Positions 8,701 to 18,482 are shown, counted from the first letter of the stretch. The stretch: 64,000 bases of DNA from Colwellia sp. C2M11 (GCF_018860915.1 NZ_JAHKQD010000055.1:62001-126000), one strand, 5' to 3'. Numbers and translations: made by a program. The notes: a model not told the origin generated them from the letters alone.

Positions 8701-9522
8701 TTACTTACAAAAAGTAGCTTTATTCGGTCGGCTTTGCATTTTAGTTAATCGTAAGTATGCATCCTGGAAAAGATGTGTATTATTTTCCGTTGTCTCTGCT
8801 ATAACCGCTTTTGCCCAATGAGGAAGTTCAGGGTTAATTCGGTAAAACACCCATTGACCATGTTTTCGAGCACTCAAAATATTAGATTTTCTTAATAGTG
8901 CTAAATTACGAGATACCTTAGGCTGACTATCTTCAGCTAAAGCTTCCATTATTTCACAGACACATAATTCACCATGATAATGCGATAACATTAAGACCTT
9001 CATTCGGATTTCATCTGTCAGGTTTTTATAAAAATCAATCGGTGTTAAACGCAGCGTTTTTTCTTCTGTTTCACTAAGCTCTGTGTTGTTGCTGACCTTC
9101 TCTTCAACACTCGCTCCTTCCATGATTAGAAACATAGACAAACGACGACTTAACTCATTTAAAGTCATTGTAAATGGTGCATTACCTAAACGGTTTTTAG
9201 GGTCTGGAAAGTCCCAGGCATATTGTTGTTTTGCATCAGGAAAATCCCGACATTCACTGCTGGCTTTATCACAAAGTGTAATAACAAAATCAAACTCTCG
9301 GCCTACAAATGTATCAATTCCTTTAGAGACTAATTGCGGTGGATCAATACCAAATTGCTTTAATGCTGCAATCGCACGTCCATCGACGTTTTCGGGTTGT
9401 GTACCCGCACTAAAAATATCAAATTGATCACCTGCTTTGTGCTTAAGCAACGCTTCTGCCATTTGTGATCTCGCTGAATTACCAGTACATAGAAAAAGTA
9501 CGCTGCGTTTACTTTTGTTCAT
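8701..9522 (-). CDS. ArsC-ArsR fusion: arsenate reductase plus arsenite-responsive repressor
   Basis: This 273-residue two-domain protein has a thioredoxin-type LMW-PTP ArsC at residues 7-140 (P-loop CTGNSARS from Cys12; further cysteines 84 and 91). An ArsR winged-helix domain occupies about 160-245 and holds the metal-sensing ELCVCE motif (Cys187, Cys189). A frame extends to 9624, but I start at 9522 (MNKSKRSVLFLC), because the longer form would cover the promoter and operator. It leads the operon and should repress it until arsenite binds, so one protein both produces and senses arsenite. No C-terminal truncation is apparent. Confidence 0.87.
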   Translation of the reverse strand: MNKSKRSVLFLCTGNSARSQMAEALLKHKAGDQFDIFSAGTQPENVDGRAIAALKQFGIDPPQLVSKGIDTFVGREFDFVITLCDKASSECRDFPDAKQQYAWDFPDPKNRLGNAPFTMTLNELSRRLSMFLIMEGASVEEKVSNNTELSETEEKTLRLTPIDFYKNLTDEIRMKVLMLSHYHGELCVCEIMEALAEDSQPKVSRNLALLRKSNILSARKHGQWVFYRINPELPHWAKAVIAETTENNTHLFQDAYLRLTKMQSRPNKATFCK

Positions 9523-9555
9523 ATTAAATCTTACACTCACAATATATAAACATAA

Positions 9556-9583
9556 TTGTATATATGTTTTTTCATATATACAA
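9556..9583 (-). promoter_or_regulatory. ars promoter with overlapping ArsR-type operator
   Basis: A perfect 11-bp inverted repeat (TTGTATATATG at 9556-9566, its complement at 9573-9583) is separated by six T. Read on the minus strand, its arms contain a -35 TTGTAT and a -10 TACAAT exactly 17 bp apart. A repressor on this palindrome would cover both hexamers. It lies 34 bp before the ArsC-ArsR start. Confidence 0.72.
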
Positions 9584-9594
9584 GCAGATGAGCA

Positions 9595-9633
9595 CAAAAA
9601 AAACGTAGATATTATAATAAACATCTACGTTTT
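9595..9633 (-). terminator. Terminator after the SLC13 permease gene
   Basis: The 11-bp stem AAAACGTAGAT/ATCTACGTTTT is followed on the minus strand by a run of T. It separates the SLC13 gene from the ars promoter. Confidence 0.75.
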
Positions 9634-9700
9634 ATAATCTAAGTGACCATAACTTATTGTTATAAAAATATATTTAAGTCATTAACAGCTCAAATGTACA

Positions 9701-11530
9701 TTACAAATAAAGAAAACTTAGTAAGAACGAAAGCGTTACCCACATCAATAAAATTAGTGGAATACCAACCCGCATAAAGTCAGAGAACTGATAACCGCCA
9801 GCATTCATCACCAACAAATTAGTTTTATACGCCATCGGGGTCGCATAGCTTAAATTAGCACCAAATAAAACAGCTAAGATAAAAGGTTCTGCCGGCAGGT
9901 TGAGTTGGCTAGCAACAGAGATAGCAATGGGTGTACCAATAACTGCCGCAGCATTATTCGATACTATATTGGTTAAAATAGCGAGTAACAACATCAATGC
10001 CGCAATCACACCACCCGGAGGGAGCCCAAAAGATACAGCAACAAAAACCTGTGCGATATATTCAGCGCCCCCTGTTATCATCATCGCTGAGCCCAAAGCG
10101 AGGGAAGCAGCCACAATTAAAATAACTTGAGTACTCAAAGCAGATGCAGCTTCTTCCCAATTTAAACATTTAGTCATAAGCAGTATAAGTACACCAACAA
10201 TAGAACTAATTTCAATCGGCAACAGACCAAGCGCCGAAGATGCAACAACCGCTAATAACGTTCCTAACGCAATTGGCGCTTTACTGGTTTGTGGTAAGGC
10301 TTCTGCACCATCAATAGTTAAAAAACCTTTTTTAGACTTTAACAAATGTATTTGTTCTGTTTTACCTTGAACCAGTAATACATCACCAATTTTAAGTTTA
10401 GTATCACCAATACTACTACGCCCTATCTCCATTGCTTTACCTGCACGGTGTAAAGCAACTACTGAAATTGCATATTTTTGGATAAAATGCGCTTGCTGTA
10501 ACGTTTTCCCTTCTATGCCAGAGCCAGCAATAATCACAATCTCAGCTAATGTTTGTTCATCAGCTTTTAATGGATGCTCGTCAGAAACTTTATGCAGCCC
10601 TGAGAATAACGTAGCGCCTAATACTGTCTCAAATTCTTTTAAGCGATCAGGGTAATCATGCACTTTTAACCTATCACCAACTTTAAGTATCGTATCAGGT
10701 AAAGGAATAATATTACGATTATCCTTTCCTCGCTGAATACTTTCTATTTTAAGTTGACCATCAGTCATCGCAATTATTTCAGCAATGGTTTTTTCGTTTA
10801 CATTACTTTCTTCACTAATATTAAGGTATGCACTAAATAAGCGTGGCGAGGTATCAGGCATTAACGGTGTTCTACTTGGTAATAGCTTAGGGGCAATTAA
10901 CCATAAATAGATGATAGCGACTAGAGAAGCAATAAGTGCTGGCTGAACAAAATCAAATAATCCAAACTCAACTGACCCCATGTTTTTTGCAATACTAACC
11001 ACTAATAAGTTTGTTGAGGTGCCTATAGTTGTAGCCATACCACCTACCAATGTTGCTAAGCCCATAGGTAATAACATTGGAGAAGCATCTGTTTTATTAC
11101 GTAATGAAACACTGATCAAAATAGGCAATAAGAGAACAACAACGGGTGTGTTATTGATAAAAGCACTTAATACGCCAGCAAGGATAAGTGTCAATAATAA
11201 AGACAATGCTGGGCTAATCTTCCACAGTTTAGCTAAATATCGCCCAATAGGCTCTAAAGCTCCCGTTCGCACAATACCATGACCAATAATCATCAATGCA
11301 CAAACTGTCACCAGCGCTTCGTGGCCAAAACCAAAAAACAAAGTACTTGGTTCAAAATGTTCACCATCAATATAAAAAGGAAACACTGAAAACATCACAC
11401 ATAAAATTGCAATAACAGCTAATGATGATGTTTCTAGAGGTATGCTGTCACGACGAAATAGATATAACGCTAGTACGGTGATCAATAAGATCGCTAATGC
11501 ATGATAATTAGGTAGGTCAGGAATATTCAA
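9701..11530 (-). CDS. SLC13/DASS-family permease with two RCK_C (TrkA-C) domains
   Basis: This 609-residue inner-membrane protein has membrane helices in two blocks (about 1-215 and 420-609) flanking a cytoplasmic insert with two TrkA-C-like domains (about 225-310 and 315-405). The motif NNTPVVVLLLP in the first block and NIVSNNAAAVIGTPIA in the second are the paired hairpin signatures of SLC13/CitT transporters. Family members import dicarboxylates, citrate or sulfate with Na+, or are orphan permeases; the RCK-bearing type is usually annotated only as SLC13 family. It is monocistronic with its own terminator, and the substrate is unknown. Confidence 0.85.
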   Translation of the reverse strand: MNIPDLPNYHALAILLITVLALYLFRRDSIPLETSSLAVIAILCVMFSVFPFYIDGEHFEPSTLFFGFGHEALVTVCALMIIGHGIVRTGALEPIGRYLAKLWKISPALSLLLTLILAGVLSAFINNTPVVVLLLPILISVSLRNKTDASPMLLPMGLATLVGGMATTIGTSTNLLVVSIAKNMGSVEFGLFDFVQPALIASLVAIIYLWLIAPKLLPSRTPLMPDTSPRLFSAYLNISEESNVNEKTIAEIIAMTDGQLKIESIQRGKDNRNIIPLPDTILKVGDRLKVHDYPDRLKEFETVLGATLFSGLHKVSDEHPLKADEQTLAEIVIIAGSGIEGKTLQQAHFIQKYAISVVALHRAGKAMEIGRSSIGDTKLKIGDVLLVQGKTEQIHLLKSKKGFLTIDGAEALPQTSKAPIALGTLLAVVASSALGLLPIEISSIVGVLILLMTKCLNWEEAASALSTQVILIVAASLALGSAMMITGGAEYIAQVFVAVSFGLPPGGVIAALMLLLAILTNIVSNNAAAVIGTPIAISVASQLNLPAEPFILAVLFGANLSYATPMAYKTNLLVMNAGGYQFSDFMRVGIPLILLMWVTLSFLLSFLYL

Positions 11531-12214
11531 TGGGCAATACCAAGTTGATTAAATTAGGTAGCGTGAACGCTAATGACGCTATAAGGGGTAAATTTAAAAT
11601 AAATTTTATTTGTTATAAATACTTTATAATACCTTCTGGATCAAGTATATACTTAACCTGAACTCAGTTTAAGATGTTTTTAATTTATTGAAATTATTAA
11701 TAATATAACTATATTTTATACTTTAACTTGATAATTTTTCTTAATTCAAAGCAAATTTCGCGTCACTAGCTAGTCTATTACAAGTAAATTTAACGATGAA
11801 GTAAGGGAAAAATAACTGTTAGGTAATCTAACAGCAATAATAGCCTTACTATTGGTAGGTTTTACTTGCATGTTTATGGAGTTTATTATGACTGTTACGG
11901 CAGTACGTTTTTAAATATCCTGAGATTAACGGCGATAACGGCATTGAGTATTTTAAACTGCGCTCTGTTTAGTACATAATGAGTATAATAGTTAACACCT
12001 TAGTTTGTATTAAAAATATAATATAAGAAAAGCTGAAAGATCATACTGTTGAAATGCAAGATTTGTAACCTACATCACTTTACAATTTACGTATTGAACC
12101 AAGCTTTTTCCTTTGCCCTTATTTCTAATGTTCATATTTTATAGCCTACTAGTGAATGTAATATTTCATTTTAACAACTAACAATAACAACAAATAACCA
12201 CTAACGAATATACA
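11531..12214. other. Long intergenic region between the SLC13 gene and the PhoR-type kinase
   Basis: No credible gene is present, and in particular no phoB. The left part holds a truncated copy of the dispersed repeat at 32.4 kb. A short frame with a good GGAG site encodes only MTVTAVRF at 11888-11914. No clear Pho box was found before the kinase gene. Confidence 0.6.
11653..11822 (+). repeat. Truncated copy of a MITE-like dispersed repeat
   Basis: About 165 bp align with the repeat at 32353-32557 with roughly ten differences. The homology starts at the terminal AACCTGAACTCAGTTTAA and runs to AATAACTGTTAG. The right terminal inverted repeat is missing here. Confidence 0.8.
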
Positions 12215-14014
12215 ATGACAATAAAACGCAAAACTCTTTTTTGGAAATTATATCCCTCTTTTCTAAGCATCTCATTTATTTCATTACTCGCTATTGTAAT
12301 GATTGCGCTTTGGTCCTTTAAATCATTCTATTATCAAGAGCGAGCTTTAGATTTAGAAATTAGAGCCAAAATATTAGCACCTGAATTCTCTCGACTTATT
12401 CAAGCTAAACGCTATCCAGAAATTCAAAATAAAGCGCAACAATTAGGTGATGATTCATTTACCAGAATAACCATTATTCTCCCTTCAGGATTAGTGCTGG
12501 GTGATAATAAAAAGTCACCAAAAATAATGGACAATCACATAGGTCGTCCAGAAATAGAACAAGCACTCATGACAGGAAAAGGTTTAGCAATAAGGTACAG
12601 TGATACTATATCAACAGATGCCATGAATTTTGCCATGCCCATTATTGAACAAGATATCCTTATTGGCTTTATCAGAACATCAACGCCTTTAGATACATTA
12701 CAAAATGCGCTATGGATAATTTATTATAAAATATCTATAGGGTTTATTATTCTCACAGTTATTACTGTTTTTGCTAGCTGGTGGATGTCAAAATCTTTAG
12801 TGAGGCCGCTTGAAATGATAAAAATACAAGCACAACGGTTAGCTAAAGGTGATTTTTCAAGCCGTGTACAATTAGGCTCTAATGATTCTCTTGAGTCTGA
12901 ACAATTAGGACAAGCATTTAATGAAATTGCCATTGAATTAAATCAACGTATTGAAACAATCCTCAATCAAAGAAACGAACAAGAAGCGGTATTTTCAAGT
13001 ATGGTTGAAGGCGTTGTTGCGGTTGATAGTAATGAAAAAATTATCAGTATTAACCAAGCAGCCTATAACATTTTAAAAATAAGAGAAAAAAATATAGAAG
13101 GCTGTAAGTTAAAAAGCACAATAGATAACAGTGAACTATATAACTTGATTGTATTTTCGCTACAACAGAGCTCTCCAGTTGGGCAAGAAATTATTATTCA
13201 TAATGAAAATACACATGAACAAGTTCTGTTTGCTCAATCAGCTCCGCTACTTGATATACACAAAAACAAGTGTGGTACCCTTGTTGTATTTAACGACATA
13301 ACAAAGTTAAAAGAATTCGAATTACAAAGAAAAGAATTTGTTGCTAACGTATCGCACGAACTCAGAACACCACTTACCGCTATCCAAGGCCTTTCTGAAA
13401 CCTTAATAGAGTTTCCAGAGTTAGATCAAGAAAAACGCTGCTATTTTATTGGTGTGATACATACCCACTCTATTCGTTTAGAAGGGATTATAGAAAACTT
13501 ACTGACATTATCTAAAATAGAAAAAGAAACAGAGGTTGATGAAATAGACTTTGTTGATGAATCAGTCACCTTAGCAATAAGCAATGCTATTTTCCTTTGT
13601 AAAGACAAAGCACTAAAAAGAAATATCAACATCATATTAAATAATGCAGAAGATATAAGCTTTAAACATAATTCGTCATTAATAGAACAAGCAATTATTA
13701 ATCTATTAAACAATGCTATTAAATACAGTAATGGTAATAGTGAAATAAACATTACTATTATTAAAGAAAATAATGATATTAAGATCAACGTTGCGGACCA
13801 AGGCAGTGGGATTCCTGAAGAGCATTTATCTAGACTATTTGAACGCTTCTATCGTGTAGATAAAGCACGTAGTCGACAATTAGGTGGGACAGGCTTAGGT
13901 TTATCTATTGTAAAACATATTGCTTTAGCGCATAAAGGTACTGTCAGTGTAACTAGCGAGCTAAATAAGGGCAGCGTTTTTTCATTAATTTTACCATTGA
14001 ATAATGAAGGGTAA
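12215..14014 (+). CDS. phoR: PhoR-type sensor histidine kinase with an extracytoplasmic domain
   Basis: This 599-residue inner-membrane kinase has a helix at about 14-36, an extracytoplasmic sensor (about 37-165) and a second helix (about 166-188). HAMP (190-243), PAS (250-355), HisKA with phospho-acceptor His381 in NVSHELRTPLTAI, and HATPase_c with GSGIPEEHL and GGTGLGLSIVKHI follow. This layout is the large PhoR form of Bacillus, deltaproteobacteria and Bacteroidetes; E. coli PhoR (431 residues) lacks the sensor domain. No response regulator is adjacent. The name rests on architecture and on Pho-type promoters nearby; another sensory role is possible. No strong ribosome site precedes the ATG. 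Confidence 0.68.
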   Translation: MTIKRKTLFWKLYPSFLSISFISLLAIVMIALWSFKSFYYQERALDLEIRAKILAPEFSRLIQAKRYPEIQNKAQQLGDDSFTRITIILPSGLVLGDNKKSPKIMDNHIGRPEIEQALMTGKGLAIRYSDTISTDAMNFAMPIIEQDILIGFIRTSTPLDTLQNALWIIYYKISIGFIILTVITVFASWWMSKSLVRPLEMIKIQAQRLAKGDFSSRVQLGSNDSLESEQLGQAFNEIAIELNQRIETILNQRNEQEAVFSSMVEGVVAVDSNEKIISINQAAYNILKIREKNIEGCKLKSTIDNSELYNLIVFSLQQSSPVGQEIIIHNENTHEQVLFAQSAPLLDIHKNKCGTLVVFNDITKLKEFELQRKEFVANVSHELRTPLTAIQGLSETLIEFPELDQEKRCYFIGVIHTHSIRLEGIIENLLTLSKIEKETEVDEIDFVDESVTLAISNAIFLCKDKALKRNINIILNNAEDISFKHNSSLIEQAIINLLNNAIKYSNGNSEINITIIKENNDIKINVADQGSGIPEEHLSRLFERFYRVDKARSRQLGGTGLGLSIVKHIALAHKGTVSVTSELNKGSVFSLILPLNNEG

Positions 14015-14157
14015 TCCAAATTAACTAACGCCATATTCGACATAAAGCTAAAGCAATAATTTAATGTTCGATTGTACTAATTAGATAATCAGCATGGTCT
14101 ATTAAACTATGCTTACTTAACTCACTAAACATAGCCTTTGCACCAAATAATAGACAA

Positions 14158-14187
14158 AAAAATAGCGCTAAAATGAGCGCTATTTTT
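14158..14187. terminator. Bidirectional terminator between the phoR-like and lectin-like genes
   Basis: A 12-bp stem AAAAATAGCGCT/AGCGCTATTTTT with loop AAAATG has A-runs before and T-runs after on both strands. It serves the two convergent genes. Confidence 0.85.
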
Positions 14188-14231
14188 GTATGTGTAATTA
14201 TTAGCTAATGCCTAGCTATTCTGCTCGCTAG

Positions 14232-16169
14232 TTATTGTCCAACAATAACCTCGGCTGAGTTCGAATTATAAGGCGAAGCTGAATTATCTGCAGCTAATGA
14301 ATCACCAACTGAGTAGCCCTCAAAATCATCAGAGAAAACTTCTACTGTAGCTTCTGTATCAGAATAAAGTTTAATATCATCCACTAAAAAAGCGGTTGAT
14401 GCGACACCACCGTTATCACCTAATTTAAATACAACAGTTGATACACCATCAGCGGTTAAATCTAACGCTTCCGTTGTTGCGGATAAGAATGGCCCAAACA
14501 TTTCGCCATCAATAGCAAGTGTCAAGGTTGTAACTTCGGTAGTGCTTGATGAATCCCACGTTATTTCAACATCATGCCATTTATCAGTTTCAAAGGTTAC
14601 TGCACTAAGAATCGTTTCGTTATTACGAATTTCAAAAACACCGTTTTTAATTCTTAGATCAATAACAGCATCAGCAACACTGGTTGAGTTACCATACAAG
14701 CCAATGTAAGCATCTTTTTCATCACCTTCGGCTTTATTAAATGACGCTGTTAATTTACCTGCCGCTAACATTGATCCTTTATATCGTAATTCACCTGCAT
14801 CATCGGTCATAGTATCAGTAATTGATGCAAATTTACCACGCGTGGTAGATGGGGCTTCAGGCTCTGTTGGCTCACTAGTACCTGCTCTAATCACTTCAAC
14901 CACAAATGCATCAGCGGTACTTGAATCATAAGGTGATGCACTATTATCAGTATCTAATGAGCTATTGACTTCATAGCCTTCAAAATCATCTGAATAAGCA
15001 ACTGTTGTGCCTGGAATATCAGAATACAGAGTAAAATCATCAACTAAATAAGCGCCTGTTACTACAGAACCAGTATCACCTAATTTAAATACTACTGTTT
15101 TAGCACCATCCATTACTGACGCAAGGTCTTCAGAAACAGAAGTAAAAGCTTCAGTAGTAATAGCACTACCATTAATAGAAACAGTTACTAACGGTGCGAC
15201 ACTTTCACTTGCGCTTGAGGCATCCCAAGTCATCTCAACGTCAATCCATTCACCTGGTGTAAATGTTGACGTCACGGCAATATCACTATTACGTATAGTA
15301 TAAGTGCCATTACCTATTCTTAAATCAACTATCGCTGCGGCTGTTGAAGTTGAGCTGCCATATAAAGCAATATAAGCTTCTTTAGCGCTACCATCTGCGG
15401 TCAAAACTTCATCTTTTGCAAATGAAACAGTAAGCATACCTGCTTCAATAGTTGAGTCATGTTTATATCTTAATTCTCCTGCATCGTCGTCCATAGTGTC
15501 CGTAATTGATGCAACTTTAGAAGTAATAACATCAGCAGGTTTTTCGATAATAGCGGCTGTTGGATACGAAGTAGAAGCTTCCTCAAAACCATCATTATCT
15601 AGGTAACTTACAGCCACAGAAATAGTTTTTCCTTCTTCAGCAGCTGTTACCATGTAAGTAGCTTCGTCTGCATCAGCAATGGCAACACCATCCGCCATCC
15701 ATGTGTAGGTAATAGGAGTATCACCAGATCCGTTATCATCGATAATTTGTGCTGTTAATTCAAAACCTATATAAGCATCACCTGTGATCTCGACTGTGCC
15801 TTCACTCGGTACTGCTGGAAATTCAACAGTTTCAGTTAGTGATGAGGTTGCTATCTCACTATAACCATCATTATCAACATAACTCACGCTTAATGAAATT
15901 TTTGAACCTTCATCAGTAGATGTAACAGTATAAGAACTTGATGAAGCACCACTAATGGCAACGCCATCAAGTAGCCAAGTATAGGTAACATTACCTGATT
16001 CAAAACCATTACCTTCGGTAATATTAGCAGATAATGTTGAACCAATAATAGCATCGCCAGAAAGTGCAACACTTCCTAAAGAGTTACCACTTGATGGTAG
16101 TTCATAATCACTTTTACATGCACTTAATGCTAAAGCGCTCGTCATTGCTATTAACAATTTGGTTTTCAT
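14232..16169 (-). CDS. Surface lipoprotein with two Ig-like and two lectin-like domains
   Basis: This 645-residue lipoprotein has a lipobox LSAC (Cys18). Two Ig-like repeats follow (about 30-115 and 120-210, each with a YTW...DGV core and a DNDG motif). Two copies of a concanavalin-A-like domain (about 215-430 and 445-645) start with ITDTMxDDAGELRYK and end with SDDFEGY...NSASPY. No catalytic motif is evident. Such domains occur beside polysaccharide lyases in marine Alteromonadales, so it may bind a glycan at the cell surface. A shared palindrome, TTGGTAAACCAA, ties it to the PL7 alginate lyase gene at 29 kb, making alginate the best guess. The binding role is inferred only. Confidence 0.7.
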   Translation of the reverse strand: MKTKLLIAMTSALALSACKSDYELPSSGNSLGSVALSGDAIIGSTLSANITEGNGFESGNVTYTWLLDGVAISGASSSSYTVTSTDEGSKISLSVSYVDNDGYSEIATSSLTETVEFPAVPSEGTVEITGDAYIGFELTAQIIDDNGSGDTPITYTWMADGVAIADADEATYMVTAAEEGKTISVAVSYLDNDGFEEASTSYPTAAIIEKPADVITSKVASITDTMDDDAGELRYKHDSTIEAGMLTVSFAKDEVLTADGSAKEAYIALYGSSTSTAAAIVDLRIGNGTYTIRNSDIAVTSTFTPGEWIDVEMTWDASSASESVAPLVTVSINGSAITTEAFTSVSEDLASVMDGAKTVVFKLGDTGSVVTGAYLVDDFTLYSDIPGTTVAYSDDFEGYEVNSSLDTDNSASPYDSSTADAFVVEVIRAGTSEPTEPEAPSTTRGKFASITDTMTDDAGELRYKGSMLAAGKLTASFNKAEGDEKDAYIGLYGNSTSVADAVIDLRIKNGVFEIRNNETILSAVTFETDKWHDVEITWDSSSTTEVTTLTLAIDGEMFGPFLSATTEALDLTADGVSTVVFKLGDNGGVASTAFLVDDIKLYSDTEATVEVFSDDFEGYSVGDSLAADNSASPYNSNSAEVIVGQ

Positions 16170-16332
16170 TATAGATATCCCCGTACAAATTATTTTAATT
16201 TCTTGTAGTTATAAGTATAAAACCAAACCAATAAATAAGATTGGTTTTAATTAAAACACTGACAACTATAATCACAGCGCATTACCAAATTGTCAACCAA
16301 TAATAAAATACAAACAATAAAAAATCATAAAA

Positions 16333-16344
16333 TTGGTAAACCAA
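16333..16344. promoter_or_regulatory. Palindrome TTGGTAAACCAA before the lectin-like lipoprotein gene
   Basis: A perfect 12-bp palindrome identical to one before the alginate lyase gene (28864-28875). It resembles UxuR/ExuR-type GntR sites (TTGGTATACCAA). It lies 164 bp upstream of the start at 16169. Confidence 0.6.
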
Positions 16345-16401
16345 ATTTCATGATGACGTTATATTTTGACCAGATGATGATAGGGGGAATAGCGACTAGA
16401 G

Positions 16402-16476
16402 GAAGATTTATTAATCCGAGAGCAGATTATTTACGTTATTTAATTAAAAATATAGCTAATTTGAACTGAGGTTAAG
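16402..16476. repeat. Degenerate remnant of the dispersed repeat
   Basis: The segment 16402-16434 resembles the right end of the element at 32.5 kb with a few mismatches. A part after 16455 resembles its left end in inverted orientation, with a small deletion. The two ends face the same way, so this is a rearranged relic. Confidence 0.4.
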
Positions 16477-16619
16477 CAATATGGGAGACGAATCTTAATT
16501 CTAAATGCTAAATTGAAAATAAATAATAGTGCTTTAGCGCTTACAGTATATATGGACAATGCAGTGTACACCCAAAGAACAATATTAACATATTACATTT
16601 TGGGTGTTTTATATTTTGA

Positions 16620-18218
16620 CTAAACTAAACTTTCTTTTACTAATAAAACAGCTGTTTCATGATGAGCATGGACAAATGATTTTATGTCTAACTCAGATAA
16701 AACTACTTTTTCCTCAAGCGTATTTACTTGCACAATCAAATTGGCTTCTGGGCAATATTCTAATACTGCTTCACAAATTAACTGTTTACCTTTTAATGTA
16801 TGAACAGTCACTATAATGCTTTTAGATAGCTCTACTTTAAGTGATTCAAGCACTACTCGCTTATCAAGATGACCAAAGTAAGCATTGTATCCTCGTTTTC
16901 TAGCTAATAAGACATGCTGTAAGTTGTCAGAAATAATTAAAAAATCAATATCTTTGCTCGCTAACTCTTTGGCAACAATTCTTCCTAATGTAGCAAAACC
17001 ACAAACAATCGTATGATTGCGCACATTTACCGGTGCTATTTTATCGGCTTCAAAAAACTCAACCACAAACAGCGATGCTATTTTGTAGATATTATTAATC
17101 ATAAATGGGGTTACCAACATAGATAACACAGTAATCAATATAAGAAAATTTCCCAGTTCACTATCTAAAATATTTTGGTGAACAGCCAAGGCAAAAATTG
17201 CGAAAGAGAACTCCCCTATTTGACATAAAGCTAATGCAGACTTTATTGCATCACTTTTATTGGCGCTTTTTCTAATAATAAAATAGATAAGAACGGCTTT
17301 AATAATCATCACCAACAAGAGTATACCTAGCACTAGATATAAGTTACTGGCAAAATAAAAAATATCAATTTTGGTACCGATAGAGAAGAAAAAAGCCCCT
17401 AACAATAAATCTTTATAGGAAGAAATATCTGACTCAACTTTAATATGAAAGTTAGTTTCAGCAATAATCATTCCGGCAATAAAAGCACCTAAAGAGTAAG
17501 TAAAACCGAGCTCATGCGCCAATAATGAAGCACCAATAACGATGGTAAAAACAGAACTTAAAAACAATTCTTCCATTTTTGCGGTGGAAGAAAAATGCAG
17601 TAACCAGCCAATAATTTTTTTACCTAAAGTAAACATAAAAACGATGATAGCCGTCGCATAAAGAAAGGTCTTTAAGAGAATATCAGTCATCGACATTTCA
17701 TTATTGGCTAGAAAACTCATTAATAGCAAAATTGGAATAACGGCTAAATCTTGAAAAACTAAAATGGCTACAGACTTTTCTCCGTATGGCGTTACAATAT
17801 CTTTAGACTTTTTCAAATACGGCAGTACGATAGCCGTTGACGATAAACTAAAAGAAAGAGAGATAATGACAGATGAAATAGTATCTAATGAAAACACATA
17901 ATGAGCTAAAGCAAAAATAATAAGGGAACTACAAGCGACTTGCATAAAACCATTATAAAATATCAAATGCTTCATCTTGTGAAGTTTAGAATAAGACATT
18001 TCTAAACCAATAGTGAACATAAGGAATACAATACCAAATTCACCAATTAAATCGAGTGATTCTAGGTCTTCACTACCGTTAAAATCGAAAATAAAACTAA
18101 CGATAGTGCCTGTAATTATATAGCCAATAATATGAGAGATGGAAAACCGAGTTAATACTATATTTAAGACACTTGCTAGTGCTAATGAGATAGTAATAAT
18201 AACGAGTAGTGAGTCCAT
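16620..18218 (-). CDS. Second Kef-type (CPA2) antiporter with divergent TrkA-N domain
   Basis: This 532-residue protein has a CPA2 exchanger domain of about 12 helices (residues 1-380), including the SFSLSSTAIVLPYLKKS segment and a YSLGAFIAGMIIAET motif typical of KefB/KefC. A C-terminal Rossmann-like domain follows (about 400-510). The nucleotide loop reads CGFATLGR, so the middle glycine of GxGxxG is replaced by alanine. An AAGGAAG ribosome site precedes the ATG. It is only distantly like the antiporter at 2.9 kb. The probable role is K+/H+ or Na+/H+ exchange; altered nucleotide gating is possible. Confidence 0.87.
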   Translation of the reverse strand: MDSLLVIITISLALASVLNIVLTRFSISHIIGYIITGTIVSFIFDFNGSEDLESLDLIGEFGIVFLMFTIGLEMSYSKLHKMKHLIFYNGFMQVACSSLIIFALAHYVFSLDTISSVIISLSFSLSSTAIVLPYLKKSKDIVTPYGEKSVAILVFQDLAVIPILLLMSFLANNEMSMTDILLKTFLYATAIIVFMFTLGKKIIGWLLHFSSTAKMEELFLSSVFTIVIGASLLAHELGFTYSLGAFIAGMIIAETNFHIKVESDISSYKDLLLGAFFFSIGTKIDIFYFASNLYLVLGILLLVMIIKAVLIYFIIRKSANKSDAIKSALALCQIGEFSFAIFALAVHQNILDSELGNFLILITVLSMLVTPFMINNIYKIASLFVVEFFEADKIAPVNVRNHTIVCGFATLGRIVAKELASKDIDFLIISDNLQHVLLARKRGYNAYFGHLDKRVVLESLKVELSKSIIVTVHTLKGKQLICEAVLEYCPEANLIVQVNTLEEKVVLSELDIKSFVHAHHETAVLLVKESLV

Positions 18219-18482
18219 TATACTTCCTTAAATAAACCTCATGTCTCGCCTACTACAAATGAAACAATTGAATAGTTAAAACAGCAAAGGTAGTGTGGAT
18301 ATTATAATTGGTTGTACTACAAACGATTAAGCGTATTGCACACCAGAATAAAAAATTTGAAATAACATGATATATCAGTATGTTATTTCAAATCTATAAT
18401 TTTTTATGCAGTAATCAAAAAAATTCGTTTCGTTATGTTTGATAGGGTAATCAGCTTTGCTGAAATATAGCACTTAAAATCT

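Larger units (their letters stand above)
16170..16619. other. Intergenic region with operator-like palindromes and a repeat remnant
   Basis: No gene seen. It holds a 7-bp inverted repeat AACCAAT/ATTGGTT (16226-16246), a TTGGTAAACCAA palindrome (16333-16344), a degenerate piece of the dispersed repeat (16402-16476) and a hairpin of 9-bp arms (16568-16607) without a usable minus-strand T run. Confidence 0.6.

Noticed and set aside
11888..11914. Short frame MTVTAVRF with a good GGAG ribosome site.
   Set aside because: Only eight codons and no homologous continuation in any frame; it may be a relic, but nothing supports a gene.
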